NCBI GenBank assembly: GCA_004551485.1 | Contig: SBLD01000004.1 | Coordinates: 124,001-188,000, forward strand | DNA: 64,000 nt | From: Billgrantia azerbaijanica | GTDB lineage: Bacteria; Pseudomonadota; Gammaproteobacteria; Pseudomonadales; Halomonadaceae | Reading direction: 5' to 3' | Shown: piece after piece, positions 8,317 through 17,149 of the stretch | Layout of the letters: the number at the start of each line of letters is the position of its first letter | How positions within the stretch are numbered: the first letter of the stretch is position 1 | Made by a program: the position numbers and the translations under genes | Notes under the pieces: model-generated | What the model saw: only the letters and a program-made list of their open reading frames with translations | Database searches by the model: none | What the model was told of the DNA's origin: nothing

Positions 8317-8883
8317 ATGTCATCTGATATAAATAGCCGTTACGGTCTGAATCCTGCTCATAGTGAAGTGGTGGAGACATGCAGGATTGTTGCGCCGTGC
8401 AGCGCCTTGGATATGGGGTGTTCCAATGGACGCAATGCCTTATACTTGAGCCAGCTTGGCTTTGATGTGACCGCAGTAGACAATAACCCCGGCGCTATTG
8501 ATATGCTGCAGCAAGTTGTGAGCAGGGAGAAAATAGACAATATCAATTCCCGAGTGTACGACATCAACAGCGCAGGGCTTGGCATGGATTATGGTTTGAT
8601 TGTCTGCACCGTCACCTTGATGTTTCTCGACCCAACTCGTGTTGATGCGGTTATTGCCGATATGCAAGATCATACTCTGCCCGGCGGCTACAATACGATT
8701 GTATGTGCCATGAATACTGACGAGCATCCATGCCCAGTTCGCTTCCCCTTTACCCTTGGAGCAGGGCAGTTGCGCGAGGCTTACGAGGGGTGGGAGCTGA
8801 TCAAGTACAACGAAGATCTGGGTACTATGCACAATGGCGCACAATTACAGTTTGCTACCATGCTAGCGCGGAAACCTGGCTAG
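8317..8883 (+). CDS. tehB: TehB-like tellurite-resistance methyltransferase
   Basis: About 188 residues, very close to E. coli TehB in layout: Y-x-L-x-x-x-HSEV near the start, the SAM motif LDMGCSNGRNALYLSQLGFD, VTLMFL, the GGYN loop, YEGWELIKYNEDLG and a terminal FATMLARK. Class I SAM-dependent methyltransferase that detoxifies tellurite and selenite. ATG at 8317 matches TehB length; a GTG at 8308 is also in frame. No tehA is present. It ends the third cassette, directly before a strong terminator. Confidence 0.88.
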   Translation: MSSDINSRYGLNPAHSEVVETCRIVAPCSALDMGCSNGRNALYLSQLGFDVTAVDNNPGAIDMLQQVVSREKIDNINSRVYDINSAGLGMDYGLIVCTVTLMFLDPTRVDAVIADMQDHTLPGGYNTIVCAMNTDEHPCPVRFPFTLGAGQLREAYEGWELIKYNEDLGTMHNGAQLQFATMLARKPG

Positions 8884-8963
8884 CAGGGAAGCCAACAAGT
8901 CGGTCGAGAGCGACCGGGTAATTGACGGCTATCGCCAATGAGCTGAATGGGCTGATGTGTTTG

Positions 8964-8993
8964 GCCCCCGAGTCAGGTGACTGACTCGGGGGC
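8964..8993. terminator. Bidirectional hairpin terminator (duplicate of the one beside mvaB)
   Basis: GCCCCCGAGTCAG / GTGA / CTGACTCGGGGGC stem-loop followed by TTTCGTTT. The same type of hairpin in the same position relative to the mvaB stop occurs at 9869-9902, so it was probably copied with the mvaB tail. Confidence 0.8.
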
Positions 8994-9012
8994 TTTCGTT
9001 TCGGCTGCGGGA

Positions 9013-9224
9013 TTACTTGGCAGTGAGTGCCACGCCGACCTTGGAGCGCTTGGGCCGCCCGATGGTCTGGATGATCCAGGTGCCGGTGGCGGCGAGCCTG
9101 TCGAGGTCGATGCCGGTCTCGGTGCCGAGGCCGGCGATGGAGCTGTCGACCACGCCGAAGCCTTCTTTTGGCACGACGTAACGGTTGGCGAGCGCCTGGC
9201 CGTGGGGGCGTGGCAGTGGGCGGC
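9013..9224 (-). pseudogene. Duplicated, internally deleted 3' end of mvaB/liuE
   Basis: Matches the 3' end of the intact gene at 9921-10820, including its TAA stop and the terminator below it. The codons for K-V-G-V-A-L, G-R-P-K-R-S and W-I-I-Q-T-I-G are still readable. About 76 bases are missing, with ends at two GCCGAGGCCG direct repeats present in the parent (near 10034 and 10110), which suggests slippage. The copy ends abruptly at about 9224 against an IS110-like start. Same orientation as the parent. Confidence 0.88.
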
Positions 9225-9266
9225 GCGCTCGAAGACGCTGGTGGCCAAATCCACCGCAACGGTCAT
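9222..9266 (-). mobile_element. 5' scrap of an IS110-type transposase
   Basis: The frame from ATG at 9266 reads MTVAVDLATSVFERA and then runs into the mvaB tail. Xaa-V-A-V-D-L-A-x-x-V-F-E is the DEDD-domain opening of IS110-family transposases. Only about 15 codons remain; the identification is suggestive, not certain. Confidence 0.42.
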
Positions 9267-9453
9267 ACTGATTTGTATGGACCCATCCCGTTCTTCGCGG
9301 CCTGCCCGCAGGGCACCTTGATGCCGCGAGTAGGGCGGGAGGGGCCATCCCACCACTGGAGCCGACCGTCCGAACACCACGTGAAGGCTTTCGGCCTGCG
9401 GCTCAGCTTCAGCGTCAGGCGTCCTGACAACAGTCAGAGGAGGAGCTGAAGTG

Positions 9454-9831
9454 ATGTACTTTCAAAACCTCAATCAGATAGTCGAGTCGCTTGAAACCGA
9501 TGAATCGACAAAGAACGATCCGATAAAGAGGGTGTTCGTTTTTGATGGAAGGCATTTGACGGCGAATGTCGGCATCGTTCGTGACAGTGGCAATGCACTG
9601 CATACGCAGAAACACCACGATGAGCTACTCGTCATCATCGAAGGCAATGTCGACTTCAGGGTCGGTGACGAAGTGAAGAAAGTGAGCCAGGGAGACCTGG
9701 TGTTCATTCCGCAGGACACACTTCATGGCCCGATACTCGAAGAAGGCCAGCGGTTTGCGGCGCTTTCCGTGTTTGCCCCTTATTTCGACCGGTCCAGGAA
9801 CAATATAACCTGGGACAGGGATTCGGCCTGA
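9454..9831 (+). CDS. Small cupin-domain protein
   Basis: 125 residues with one cupin barrel: H-T-Q-K-H-H-D-E-L (metal-ligand motif 1, QKHHDELLVIIEGNVDF) and a second motif DLVFIPQDTLHGP. Function unknown. AGAGGAGGAG just upstream supports this start; the adjacent GTG at 9451 is equally possible. It is the only gene between the mvaB tail copy and mvaB itself, with lower G+C than mvaB, so it is the cargo of a single-gene cassette. Confidence 0.8.
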   Translation: MYFQNLNQIVESLETDESTKNDPIKRVFVFDGRHLTANVGIVRDSGNALHTQKHHDELLVIIEGNVDFRVGDEVKKVSQGDLVFIPQDTLHGPILEEGQRFAALSVFAPYFDRSRNNITWDRDSA

Positions 9832-9868
9832 TCAGGCGTTGCCTGCAACGTCGGCGAGAAAACCCACC

Positions 9869-9902
9869 AAGCCCCCGAGCCAGTCATCTGGCTCGGGGGC
9901 TT
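9869..9902. terminator. Bidirectional terminator between cupin gene and mvaB
   Basis: A perfect 15-bp stem, AAGCCCCCGAGCCAG / TCAT / CTGGCTCGGGGGCTT, lies between the converging 3' ends of the cupin gene and mvaB. Confidence 0.85.
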
Positions 9903-9920
9903 GTCGTTTCGGCCGCGGAA

Positions 9921-10820
9921 TTACTTCGCCGCCAGTGCCACGCCCACCTTGGAGCGGTTGGGCCGCCCGATGGCCTGGGTGATCCAGGTGCCGGTGTCGG
10001 CGAGCTTGTTCAGGTCGATGCCGGTCTCGATGCCGAGGCCGTCGAGCAGGTAGACCACGTCTTCGCTGGCCACGTTGCCGGAGGCGCCCTTGGCGTAGGG
10101 GCAGCCGCCGAGGCCGGCGACGGAGCTGTCGACCACGGCGATGCCTTCTTCCAGCACGGCGTAGAGGTTGGCGAGGGCCTGGCCGTAGGTGTCGTGGAAG
10201 TGGGCGGCGAGCTTGACCATGGGGATGTCACGGCTCACGGCCTCGAGCATGCGCTTGGCCTTGAGCGGGGTGCCGACGCCGATGGTGTCGCCGAGCGAGA
10301 CCTCGTAGCAGCCCATGTCATAGAGCGCCTTCGAGACCTCGGCGACCTTGGCCGGGGCGATCTCGCCCTCGTAGGGGCAGCCGAGCACGCAGGAGACGTA
10401 GCCGCGCACGCGCACCTTGGCTTCCCTGGCGCGCTCGAGCACCGGGGCGAAGCGCTCCAGTGATTCGGCCACCGAGCAGTTGATGTTCTTCTGCGAGAAG
10501 GCCTCGGAGGCGGCGCCGAACACGGCGACTTCCTCGACGCCGCATTCCAGCGCCCCTTCCAGCCCCTTGAGGTTGGGGGTCAGCGCCGCGTAGGTGACGC
10601 CGTCGCGGCGGGTGAGGCCGGTCATCACCTCGCGGTGGTCGGCCATCTGCGGCACCCACTTGGGCGAGACGAAGCTGGCCGCCTCGATGTAGGCGAGGCC
10701 GGCCGCGCCCAGGCGGTCGATCAGCTCCAGCTTGGTGGCCGTGTCGATCGGATTGGGCTCGTTCTGCAGCCCGTCGCGGGGGCCGACCTCGACCAGGCGC
10801 ACGCGCTTGGGAAATGCCAT
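9921..10820 (-). CDS. mvaB: Hydroxymethylglutaryl-CoA lyase
   Basis: 299 residues, full length for bacterial HMG-CoA lyase (liuE). It cleaves HMG-CoA to acetoacetate and acetyl-CoA, the last step of leucine degradation. It starts with the TIM-barrel motif [12 protein letters not shown]; the signature [14 protein letters not shown] with its active-site Cys is near residue 239, and metal ligands lie in HFHDTYGQ. It is the distal gene of the liu operon, separated from liuD by about 230 bases filled with REP-like repeats. Its 3' end is copied at 9013-9224. Confidence 0.95.
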   Translation of the reverse strand: MAFPKRVRLVEVGPRDGLQNEPNPIDTATKLELIDRLGAAGLAYIEAASFVSPKWVPQMADHREVMTGLTRRDGVTYAALTPNLKGLEGALECGVEEVAVFGAASEAFSQKNINCSVAESLERFAPVLERAREAKVRVRGYVSCVLGCPYEGEIAPAKVAEVSKALYDMGCYEVSLGDTIGVGTPLKAKRMLEAVSRDIPMVKLAAHFHDTYGQALANLYAVLEEGIAVVDSSVAGLGGCPYAKGASGNVASEDVVYLLDGLGIETGIDLNKLADTGTWITQAIGRPNRSKVGVALAAK

Positions 10821-10855
10821 CTTCGTTCTCCAGTCGTTTCGTTTGGAGCGCCGAT

Positions 10856-11045
10856 GTGGGAGGGAGCTTCAGCTCCGGTTCGACGCTTCGACGAAGCAGC
10901 GCGCAGCGCTGCCGTGGGTTGGGGCGCCTGCGGCGCCCTTCGCCCGGCGGAGCCGGCCTCCCACACTGTTGGGGCTTGCCATGGGGGCGCCTGCGGCGCC
11001 CTTCGTCGAAGCGTCGACCCGCCGGCAGAGCCGGCCTCCCACAGG
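10856..11045. repeat. REP/BIME-like repeat cluster, liuD-mvaB gap
   Basis: Begins GTGGGAGGGAGCTTCAGCTC and ends CCGGCCTCCCACAGG. It contains the nested palindrome GGGGCGCCTGCGGCGCCC twice (near 10920 and 10984) and the GACGCTTCGACGAAG block also seen at 2770 and, inverted, at 15800. It can fold into several hairpins within the operon mRNA. Confidence 0.75.
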
Positions 11046-11051
11046 GCCATG

Positions 11052-13106
11052 CTAGTCGTCTGCGGCGAACTCCAGCAGCACGTCCCCCTGACCCACCGTC
11101 TCGCCGGCCTGGAAGTGGAAGCTCTCCACGTGGCCGTCGGCGGGGGCGGTCATGGTGTGCTCCATCTTCATGGCTTCCATGACCATCAGCGGCATGCCTT
11201 TCTCGACCTTCTGGCCGGCTTCGACGAGCAGGGCGACCACGGTGCCGTGCATGGGCGCGGTGAGGGTCGATTCCGCCTCGTGGTGGCCGTGGTCGATGGC
11301 GTCGATGCGCCGCCAGAACAGGCGCGTCTCGCCGCTCGGGTCGACCATCACCACCACGTTACCGTCGCGCCGCGCCTGCAGGCGGCGGCGGTGGCCGTTG
11401 AGGGTGACCGCCACGGCGTCGCCGGCCAGGTGCTGGAGGCTGGCGGTGAGCGTCTCGCCGCGGATGGTCAGCTGCCAGCCGGTGTCGGTGCCACGCTCGC
11501 GACGGCCTTCGACCACCACCACGTTGTCGGAGCTCTCGTCGTCCTGCACGTGGGCGGGATCGCACAGGGCGATGCGGATGGTGTGCGGGGCGTTGAGGCG
11601 GAAGCCGTCGTGGCGGTCCCAGGGGGAGTCGCTCTCGCACTCGCGGGCCAGCTGGTTGAGGCCGACCAGGGCGGCGCCGGCGTACTCCTCCACGCGGTAC
11701 TGACGCGGGGCGAAGAGCGTCGCCTCGTTCTTCTCGATGAAGCGCGTGTCGAGCTCGGCACCCTTGAACGCCGGGTGGGTGGCCAGGCGCTGCAGGAAGG
11801 CGCGGTTGGTGATCACGCCCTGCACGTCCAGCGCGGCTAGCGCGCGGTTGAGGGTGGCGAGCGCCTGCTCGCGGTCGCCGCCGTGGACGATCAGCTTGGC
11901 GAGCATGGGGTCGTAGTGCATCGAGACGCTGTCGCCGCTCTCCACGCCGCTGTCCAGGCGCACGCGCTCAGGGTCGAGCCCGGCGCCCTCGAGATCGAGG
12001 GCGAAGCGCTCCAGGCGGCCGGTGGCCGGCAGGAAGTCCTGCTCCGGGTCCTCGGCGTAGAGGCGCGCCTCGAAGCTGTGGCCGGTGATGGTGAGCTCGT
12101 CCTGGAACAGCGGCAGGTGCTCGCCCATGGCCACGCGCAGCTGCCACTCGACCAGGTCCTGGCCGGTGATCATCTCGGTGACCGGGTGCTCCACCTGCAG
12201 GCGGGTGTTCATCTCCATGAAGTAGAAAGAACCATCCGCGTCCAGGAGGAATTCCACCGTCCCGGCGCCCACGTAGCCGATCTCGTGGGCGGCGCGCACC
12301 GCGGCCTCGCCCATGTCGCGGCGCAGCTCCGGCGTCATGCCGGGGGCGGGGGCCTCCTCGAGCACCTTCTGGTGGCGGCGCTGCACGGAGCAGTCGCGCT
12401 CGAAGAGGTAGACGCCGTTGCCGTGCCGGTCGCAGAACACCTGCACTTCCACGTGGCGCGGCTGGGTCAGGTACTTCTCGATCAGCATGCGCGTGTCGCC
12501 GAAGGCGGCCTGCGACTCGCGGCGGCAGCCGTCCAGCGCGGCCTGGAAGGCCTCGGCGGATTCCACCACGCGCATGCCCTTGCCGCCGCCGCCGGCGCTC
12601 GCCTTGAGCAGCACCGGGTAGCCGATCTTGTCGGCCTCGGCCTTGAGCAGGGCGTCGTCCTGGTCGTCGCCGTGGTAGCCGGGCACCAGCGGCACGCCGG
12701 CGTTGGCCATGCGCGCCTTGGCGGCGGACTTGTCGCCCATGGCGGCGATCGCCGAGGCGGGCGGGCCGACGAAGGTGATGCCGGCCTTGTCCAGCGCCTC
12801 GACGAAGGCGCCATTCTCGGAGAGGAAGCCGTAGCCGGGGTGGATGGCACCGGCGCCGGTGCGCTTGGCGGCCTCTACCACCGCCTCGACGTTGAGGTAG
12901 CTCTCGCGCGCGGCGGCCGGGCCGAGGCGCACGGCCTCGTCGGCCTCGCGCACGTGGCGGGCGTTGGCGTCGGCGTCGGAGTAGACGGCCACGGTACGCA
13001 GGCCCATGGCGCGTGCGGTGCGCATCACCCGGCAGGCGATTTCGCCGCGGTTGGCGACCAGCAGGGTGTCGAACGGGGTGGTGCGGGAAGCGGGAGAGTG
13101 GCTCAT
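11052..13106 (-). CDS. liuD: Methylcrotonyl-CoA carboxylase, biotin-carrying alpha subunit
   Basis: 684 residues. N-terminal biotin carboxylase (LLVANRGEIACRVMRTAR, ATP-grasp loop ASAGGGGKGMR, EMNTRLQVEHPVTE), a BT linker domain, and a C-terminal biotinyl domain with VMEAMKMEH (biotin Lys near 646). With LiuB it carboxylates 3-methylcrotonyl-CoA. ATG at 13106 overlaps the liuC stop (ATGA), implying translational coupling. The frame stays open much further upstream, but that part is antisense-like within liuC. Confidence 0.95.
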   Translation of the reverse strand: MSHSPASRTTPFDTLLVANRGEIACRVMRTARAMGLRTVAVYSDADANARHVREADEAVRLGPAAARESYLNVEAVVEAAKRTGAGAIHPGYGFLSENGAFVEALDKAGITFVGPPASAIAAMGDKSAAKARMANAGVPLVPGYHGDDQDDALLKAEADKIGYPVLLKASAGGGGKGMRVVESAEAFQAALDGCRRESQAAFGDTRMLIEKYLTQPRHVEVQVFCDRHGNGVYLFERDCSVQRRHQKVLEEAPAPGMTPELRRDMGEAAVRAAHEIGYVGAGTVEFLLDADGSFYFMEMNTRLQVEHPVTEMITGQDLVEWQLRVAMGEHLPLFQDELTITGHSFEARLYAEDPEQDFLPATGRLERFALDLEGAGLDPERVRLDSGVESGDSVSMHYDPMLAKLIVHGGDREQALATLNRALAALDVQGVITNRAFLQRLATHPAFKGAELDTRFIEKNEATLFAPRQYRVEEYAGAALVGLNQLARECESDSPWDRHDGFRLNAPHTIRIALCDPAHVQDDESSDNVVVVEGRRERGTDTGWQLTIRGETLTASLQHLAGDAVAVTLNGHRRRLQARRDGNVVVMVDPSGETRLFWRRIDAIDHGHHEAESTLTAPMHGTVVALLVEAGQKVEKGMPLMVMEAMKMEHTMTAPADGHVESFHFQAGETVGQGDVLLEFAADD

Positions 13107-13942
13107 GAGCGGCGCTCCGGGGAGTTCGTGTTGTCGTCGGCACGCTCGGTCCAGGCCGGGCGGCGCTTCTCGAAGAAGCTGGCCAGGCCCTCCTGGCCTT
13201 CGGCGCTGACTCGCAGCTCGCTGATCACCCGGCAGGTGTGCTCGCGGGTGGTCTCGGAATCGGGCTCGCGGGCGACTTCGGCGAGCAGCGCCTTGGTGGC
13301 GCGCTGCGCCTGGGGCGAACCGGCCAGCAGGGTGTCGAGCATGGCGGTCACGGCGTCGTCGAGCGCCTCGGGCTCGACCACCTGGTGGACGAGCCCCAGC
13401 GCCAGCGCGGTGGGGGCGTCCATCACCTCGGCGGTGAGCGCGTAGCGGCGCATCTGGCGCTCGCCCAGCGCGCGCTGCACGTAGGGGCTGATCACCGCCG
13501 GGGAGAGGCCGATCTTCACCTCGGAGAGGCAGAACCTGGCCTTCTCGGAGGCGATGACGATGTCGCAGCAGGCGGCCAGGCCCACGGCGCCGCCGAAGGT
13601 GGCGCCCTGCACGCGGCACAGGGTGGGGCAGGGCAGGGTGTCCAGGCCGTGCATCAGCGCCGAGAGCTTGCGCGAGTCGGCCAGGTTGTTGTCGAAGTCG
13701 TACTCGACCATGCGCTTCATCCAGCCGAGGTCGGCCCCGGCGGAGAAGCTCTTGCCCTCGGAGCCCAGCACCACGGCGCGAACCTCGCCGCGGCCGGCGG
13801 CGTCGTGCAGGTGCGCCAGGTGCATGTTGAGCTCGGCGATCAGGCTGTCGTCGAAGGCGTTGTGCACCTCGGGGCGATTCAGCGACAGCCAGGCGATGCC
13901 GCGCGCGTCGATCTCGAGTCGGGAGTAGGTTGTCTCTGACAT
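13103..13942 (-). CDS. liuC: Methylglutaconyl-CoA hydratase (enoyl-CoA hydratase/isomerase family)
   Basis: 279 residues of crotonase fold. Oxyanion-hole segments are GKSFSAGADL and the GATFGGAVGLAACCD helix. The position between liuB and liuD identifies the substrate as 3-methylglutaconyl-CoA, giving HMG-CoA. ATG at 13942 (MSETTYSRLEI) is used; the frame extends upstream into REP-like sequence that is not coding. Overlaps liuD by 4 bases. Confidence 0.93.
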   Translation of the reverse strand: MSETTYSRLEIDARGIAWLSLNRPEVHNAFDDSLIAELNMHLAHLHDAAGRGEVRAVVLGSEGKSFSAGADLGWMKRMVEYDFDNNLADSRKLSALMHGLDTLPCPTLCRVQGATFGGAVGLAACCDIVIASEKARFCLSEVKIGLSPAVISPYVQRALGERQMRRYALTAEVMDAPTALALGLVHQVVEPEALDDAVTAMLDTLLAGSPQAQRATKALLAEVAREPDSETTREHTCRVISELRVSAEGQEGLASFFEKRRPAWTERADDNTNSPERRS

Positions 13943-13966
13943 AACGGTTATCTCTACGCTGTCCTT

Positions 13967-14063
13967 GTAGGAGCGCGATTCATCGCGCGAAGACGCCGCA
14001 GGCGCCCTGAGCAGGGCCGCCGCTGCGCGGCGGTTCGCCCGGCAGAGCCGGCCTCCCACAGGC
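13967..14063. repeat. REP-like repeat, liuB-liuC gap
   Basis: TGTAGGAGCGCGATTCATCGCGCGAAGACGCCG and onward: a short hairpin (GCGCGATTCATCGCGC), then CCGCCGCTGCGCGGCGG, ending in GCCGGCCTCCCACAGGC. Same family as the other liu-gap repeats, although the left border is a variant. Confidence 0.7.
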
Positions 14064-14083
14064 AAACCTTTGGTCGTTCATTC

Positions 14084-15691
14084 CTACATCCGGAATACGC
14101 CGAACTTGGTGTCCTGCACTTCCGCATTCATGGCCGCGGCTAGCGACAGGCCGAGCACGTCGCGGGTCTGGGCCGGGTCGATCACGCCGTCGTCCCACAG
14201 CCGGGCGCTGGCGTAGTAGGGGTGGCCCTGATGCTCGTACTGCTCGCGGGTCGGCTGCTTGAAGGCCTCTTCTTCCTCCTTCGGCCACTCGCGGCCCTCG
14301 CGCTCGTACTGCTCGCGCTTGACCTGGGCCAGCACGCCGGCGGCCTGTTCCCCACCCATGACGGAAATTCGCGCATTCGGCCACATGAACAGCAGGTTGG
14401 GGTCGTAGGCACGGCCGCACATGCCGTAGTTGCCGGCGCCGAAGCTGCCGCCGATCAGCACGGTGAATTTGGGCACCTTGGCGCAGGCCACGGCGGTGAC
14501 GAGCTTGGCGCCGTGCTTGGCGATGCCCTCGTGCTCGTACTTGGAGCCGACCATGAAGCCGGTGATGTTCTGCAGGAAGATCAGCGGGATCTTGCGCTGG
14601 GCGCACAGCTCGATGAAGTGCGCCCCCTTCACCGCGGATTCGGAGAACAGCACGCCGTTGTTGGCGACGATGCCTACCGGGTAGCCGTGGATGTGGGCGA
14701 AGCCGGTGACCAGGGTGTCGCCGTAGTAGCGCTTGAACTCGTCGAAGTCGGAGTCGTCGACGATGCGCGCGATCACCTCGCGCACCTCGAAGGGCTTCTT
14801 GAGGTCGGTGCCGACGATGCCGTAGAGCTCGCTGGGGTCGAGCCGCGGGGGCTTGGGCGCCTGCATGGCGAGCTCGCCACGCTTCTGCCAGTTGAGCCGC
14901 GACACGCAGGCGCGTGCCAGCTGCAGGGCGTGGGCGTCGTTCTCGGCGTAGTGGTCGGCCACGCCGCTCTGCTTGGTGTGCACGTCGGCGCCGCCCAGGT
15001 CCTCGGCGCTGATGCTCTCGCCGGTGGCGGCTTTCACCAGCGGCGGGCCGCCGAGGAAGATGGTGCCCTGCTGCTTGACGATGATCGACTCGTCGGCCAT
15101 GGCCGGCACGTAGGCGCCGCCGGCGGTGCAGGAGCCCATCACCACGGCGATCTGCGGGATGCCCTCGGCGGAGAGTGTCGCCTGGTTGTAGAAGATGCGC
15201 CCGAAGTGGTCGCGGTCGGGGAAGACCTCGTCCTGGCGGGGCAGGAAGGCGCCGCCGGAGTCGACCAGGTAGATGCACGGCAGGCGGTGCTTGCGGGCGA
15301 TCTCCTGGGCGCGGATGTGCTTCTTCACCGTGAGCGGGTAGTAGGTGCCGCCCTTGACGGTGGCGTCGTTGGCGACGATCACGCACTCGACGCCCGAGAC
15401 GCGGCCGATGCCGGTGACCACGCCGGCGGCCGGCACGGCGCTCTCGTAGACCTCATGGGCGGCCAGCGCCGAGAACTCGAGGAACGGCGAGCCCTCGTCG
15501 ATCAGGTGGTCGATGCGGTCGCGCACGAACAGCTTGCCGCGGCCCTCGTGGCGCGCGCGGGCCTTCTCGCCGCCGCCCTGGCTGATCGCCGCGGTCAGCT
15601 CGCGCAGCTTCATCACCTCGTGACGCATGGCGGCATCGTTGGCCTGGAAGCCTTCGCTGCGCGGATTGATCTGGGTTTGCAGGATGCTCAT
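14084..15691 (-). CDS. liuB: Methylcrotonyl-CoA carboxylase, carboxyltransferase beta subunit
   Basis: 535 residues, full length for the acyl-CoA carboxyltransferase beta chain. It has the two crotonase-like halves: [19 protein letters not shown] and [16 protein letters not shown] in the first, [25 protein letters not shown] and [12 protein letters not shown] in the second. It transfers carboxyl from the LiuD biotin to 3-methylcrotonyl-CoA. ATG at 15691 gives the normal [12 protein letters not shown] start. Second gene of the liu operon. Confidence 0.95.
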   Translation of the reverse strand: MSILQTQINPRSEGFQANDAAMRHEVMKLRELTAAISQGGGEKARARHEGRGKLFVRDRIDHLIDEGSPFLEFSALAAHEVYESAVPAAGVVTGIGRVSGVECVIVANDATVKGGTYYPLTVKKHIRAQEIARKHRLPCIYLVDSGGAFLPRQDEVFPDRDHFGRIFYNQATLSAEGIPQIAVVMGSCTAGGAYVPAMADESIIVKQQGTIFLGGPPLVKAATGESISAEDLGGADVHTKQSGVADHYAENDAHALQLARACVSRLNWQKRGELAMQAPKPPRLDPSELYGIVGTDLKKPFEVREVIARIVDDSDFDEFKRYYGDTLVTGFAHIHGYPVGIVANNGVLFSESAVKGAHFIELCAQRKIPLIFLQNITGFMVGSKYEHEGIAKHGAKLVTAVACAKVPKFTVLIGGSFGAGNYGMCGRAYDPNLLFMWPNARISVMGGEQAAGVLAQVKREQYEREGREWPKEEEEAFKQPTREQYEHQGHPYYASARLWDDGVIDPAQTRDVLGLSLAAAMNAEVQDTKFGVFRM

Positions 15692-15723
15692 GGAAGATCC
15701 TTGAAGTCGTGTACCAAGGCGTT

Positions 15724-15833
15724 GTGGGAGGCCGGTTTACCGGGCGAAGGCGCCGCAGGCGCCCCTATACCTGGCAGCGCTGCACGCTGCTTCGTCGAGG
15801 CGTCGAACCGGCACTAAAGCGCCCTCCCACAGG
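15724..15833. repeat. REP-like repeat, liuA-liuB gap
   Basis: GTGGGAGGCCGGTTTACCGG at the left, AGGCGCCGCAGGCGCC and GGCAGCGCTGCACGCTGC within, and GCGCCCTCCCACAGG at the right: a complete bounded unit that occupies nearly the whole gap. Confidence 0.75.
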
Positions 15834-15838
15834 TGCTG

Positions 15839-17008
15839 TTAGGCAGATTCGTTGAAGATCTCGCGGCCGATCAACATCCGACGAATCTCGCTGGTGCCGG
15901 CGCCGATCTCGTAGAGCTTGGCGTCGCGCAGCAGGCGCCCGGTGGGGTACTCGTTGATGTAGCCGTTGCCGCCGAGCAGCTGGATGGCGTCCAGCGCCAC
16001 CTGGGTGGCCTTCTCGGCGCAGTAGAGGATCACGCCGGCGGCGTCCTTCCTGGACGTCTGGCCGCGGTCGCAGGCGGCGGCGACGCTGTAGAGGTAGGCG
16101 CGGCAGGCGTTGAGGGTGGTGTACATGTCGGCGATCTTGCCCTGCACCAGCTGGAACTCGCCGATCGGCTGGTCGAACTGCTTGCGCTCATGGACGTAGG
16201 GGACCACCACGTCCAGTGCCGCCTGCATGATGCCGATGGGGCCGGCGGCGAGCACGGTGCGCTCGTAGTCCAGGCCGCTCATCAGCACCTTGACTCCGCG
16301 GTTCTCCTCGCCCAGCACGTTCTCGACCGGCACCTCGCAGTCCTCGAACACCAGCTCGCAGGTGTTGGAGCCGCGCATGCCCAGCTTGTCGAGCTTCTGG
16401 GCGGTGGAGAAGCCGGGCATGCCCTTCTCGATGATGAAGGCGGTGATGCCCTTGGAGCCGGCGTCGGGGTCGGTCTTGGCGTAGACCACCAGGACGTCGG
16501 CGTCGGGGCCGTTGGTGATCCACATCTTGTTGCCGTTGAGCACGTAGTGGTCGCCCTCGCGACGCGCGCGCAGCTTCATGGAGACCACGTCGGAACCGGC
16601 GCCCGGCTCGGACATGGCCAGCGCGCCGACGTGCTCGCCGCTGATCAGCTTGGGCAGGTACTTGGCCTTCTGCTCGGGATTGGCGTTGATCTTGAGCTGG
16701 TTGACGCACAGGTTGGAGTGGGCGCCGTAGGAGAGGCCCACCGAGGCGCTGGCCCGGGAGATCTCCTCCATGGCGATGCAGTGGGCCAGGTAGCCCATGC
16801 CGCTGCCGCCGTCCTCGTCCGGCACGGTGATGCCGAGCAGGCCCATGTCGCCGAACTTCCGCCACAGGTCGTTGGGGAACTCGTTCTTCTCGTCGATCTC
16901 GGCGGCGCGCGGGGCGATCTCGTCACGGGCGAAGGCGTTCACCTGGTCGCGCAGCATGTTGAGTTCGTCGTCGAGGCCGAAGTCGAGGGGCTTGTAGGGC
17001 GTGAGCAT
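15839..17008 (-). CDS. liuA: Isovaleryl-CoA dehydrogenase
   Basis: 389 residues with acyl-CoA dehydrogenase signatures [11 protein letters not shown] and [13 protein letters not shown]. The catalytic Glu lies in [10 protein letters not shown], the position used by isovaleryl-CoA dehydrogenases rather than the C-terminal site of most relatives. It oxidises isovaleryl-CoA to 3-methylcrotonyl-CoA, passing electrons to ETF. ATG at 17008 is chosen over the longer frame to 17137 because [12 protein letters not shown] matches the family start. First gene of liuABCDE, downstream of a LiuR-like operator. Confidence 0.95.
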   Translation of the reverse strand: MLTPYKPLDFGLDDELNMLRDQVNAFARDEIAPRAAEIDEKNEFPNDLWRKFGDMGLLGITVPDEDGGSGMGYLAHCIAMEEISRASASVGLSYGAHSNLCVNQLKINANPEQKAKYLPKLISGEHVGALAMSEPGAGSDVVSMKLRARREGDHYVLNGNKMWITNGPDADVLVVYAKTDPDAGSKGITAFIIEKGMPGFSTAQKLDKLGMRGSNTCELVFEDCEVPVENVLGEENRGVKVLMSGLDYERTVLAAGPIGIMQAALDVVVPYVHERKQFDQPIGEFQLVQGKIADMYTTLNACRAYLYSVAAACDRGQTSRKDAAGVILYCAEKATQVALDAIQLLGGNGYINEYPTGRLLRDAKLYEIGAGTSEIRRMLIGREIFNESA

Positions 17009-17149
17009 GGCGGAACTCCATGTTGTCGAGTCAGTTGTCAAGGCAGTTGTCGGGTCAGCGGTCGTTGTCAGGTAGAGCGGCTGTCGTCGCGCAAGCACGC
17101 AGGCACCCGCTCTCAACACTGTATGGCGATGCCTCAAGACTAGGCCAGG

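Noticed and set aside
11883-13445. Long open frame on the plus strand through liuD and liuC
   Set aside because: High-G+C antisense shadow with Val/Ala/Gly/His-rich composition and no family motif; the minus-strand genes carry all conserved signatures. The same applies to 14222-15817, 15833-17143, 17282-18346 and 23299-25002.
13107-13619. N-terminal extension of the liuD frame by about 170 codons
   Set aside because: It lies inside liuC in another frame and has no carboxylase similarity; ATG at 13106 gives the normal start.
2700-16000. The many short GTGGGAGG palindromes as a CRISPR array
   Set aside because: Units are dispersed, irregularly spaced and self-complementary; there are no regular spacers and no cas genes.
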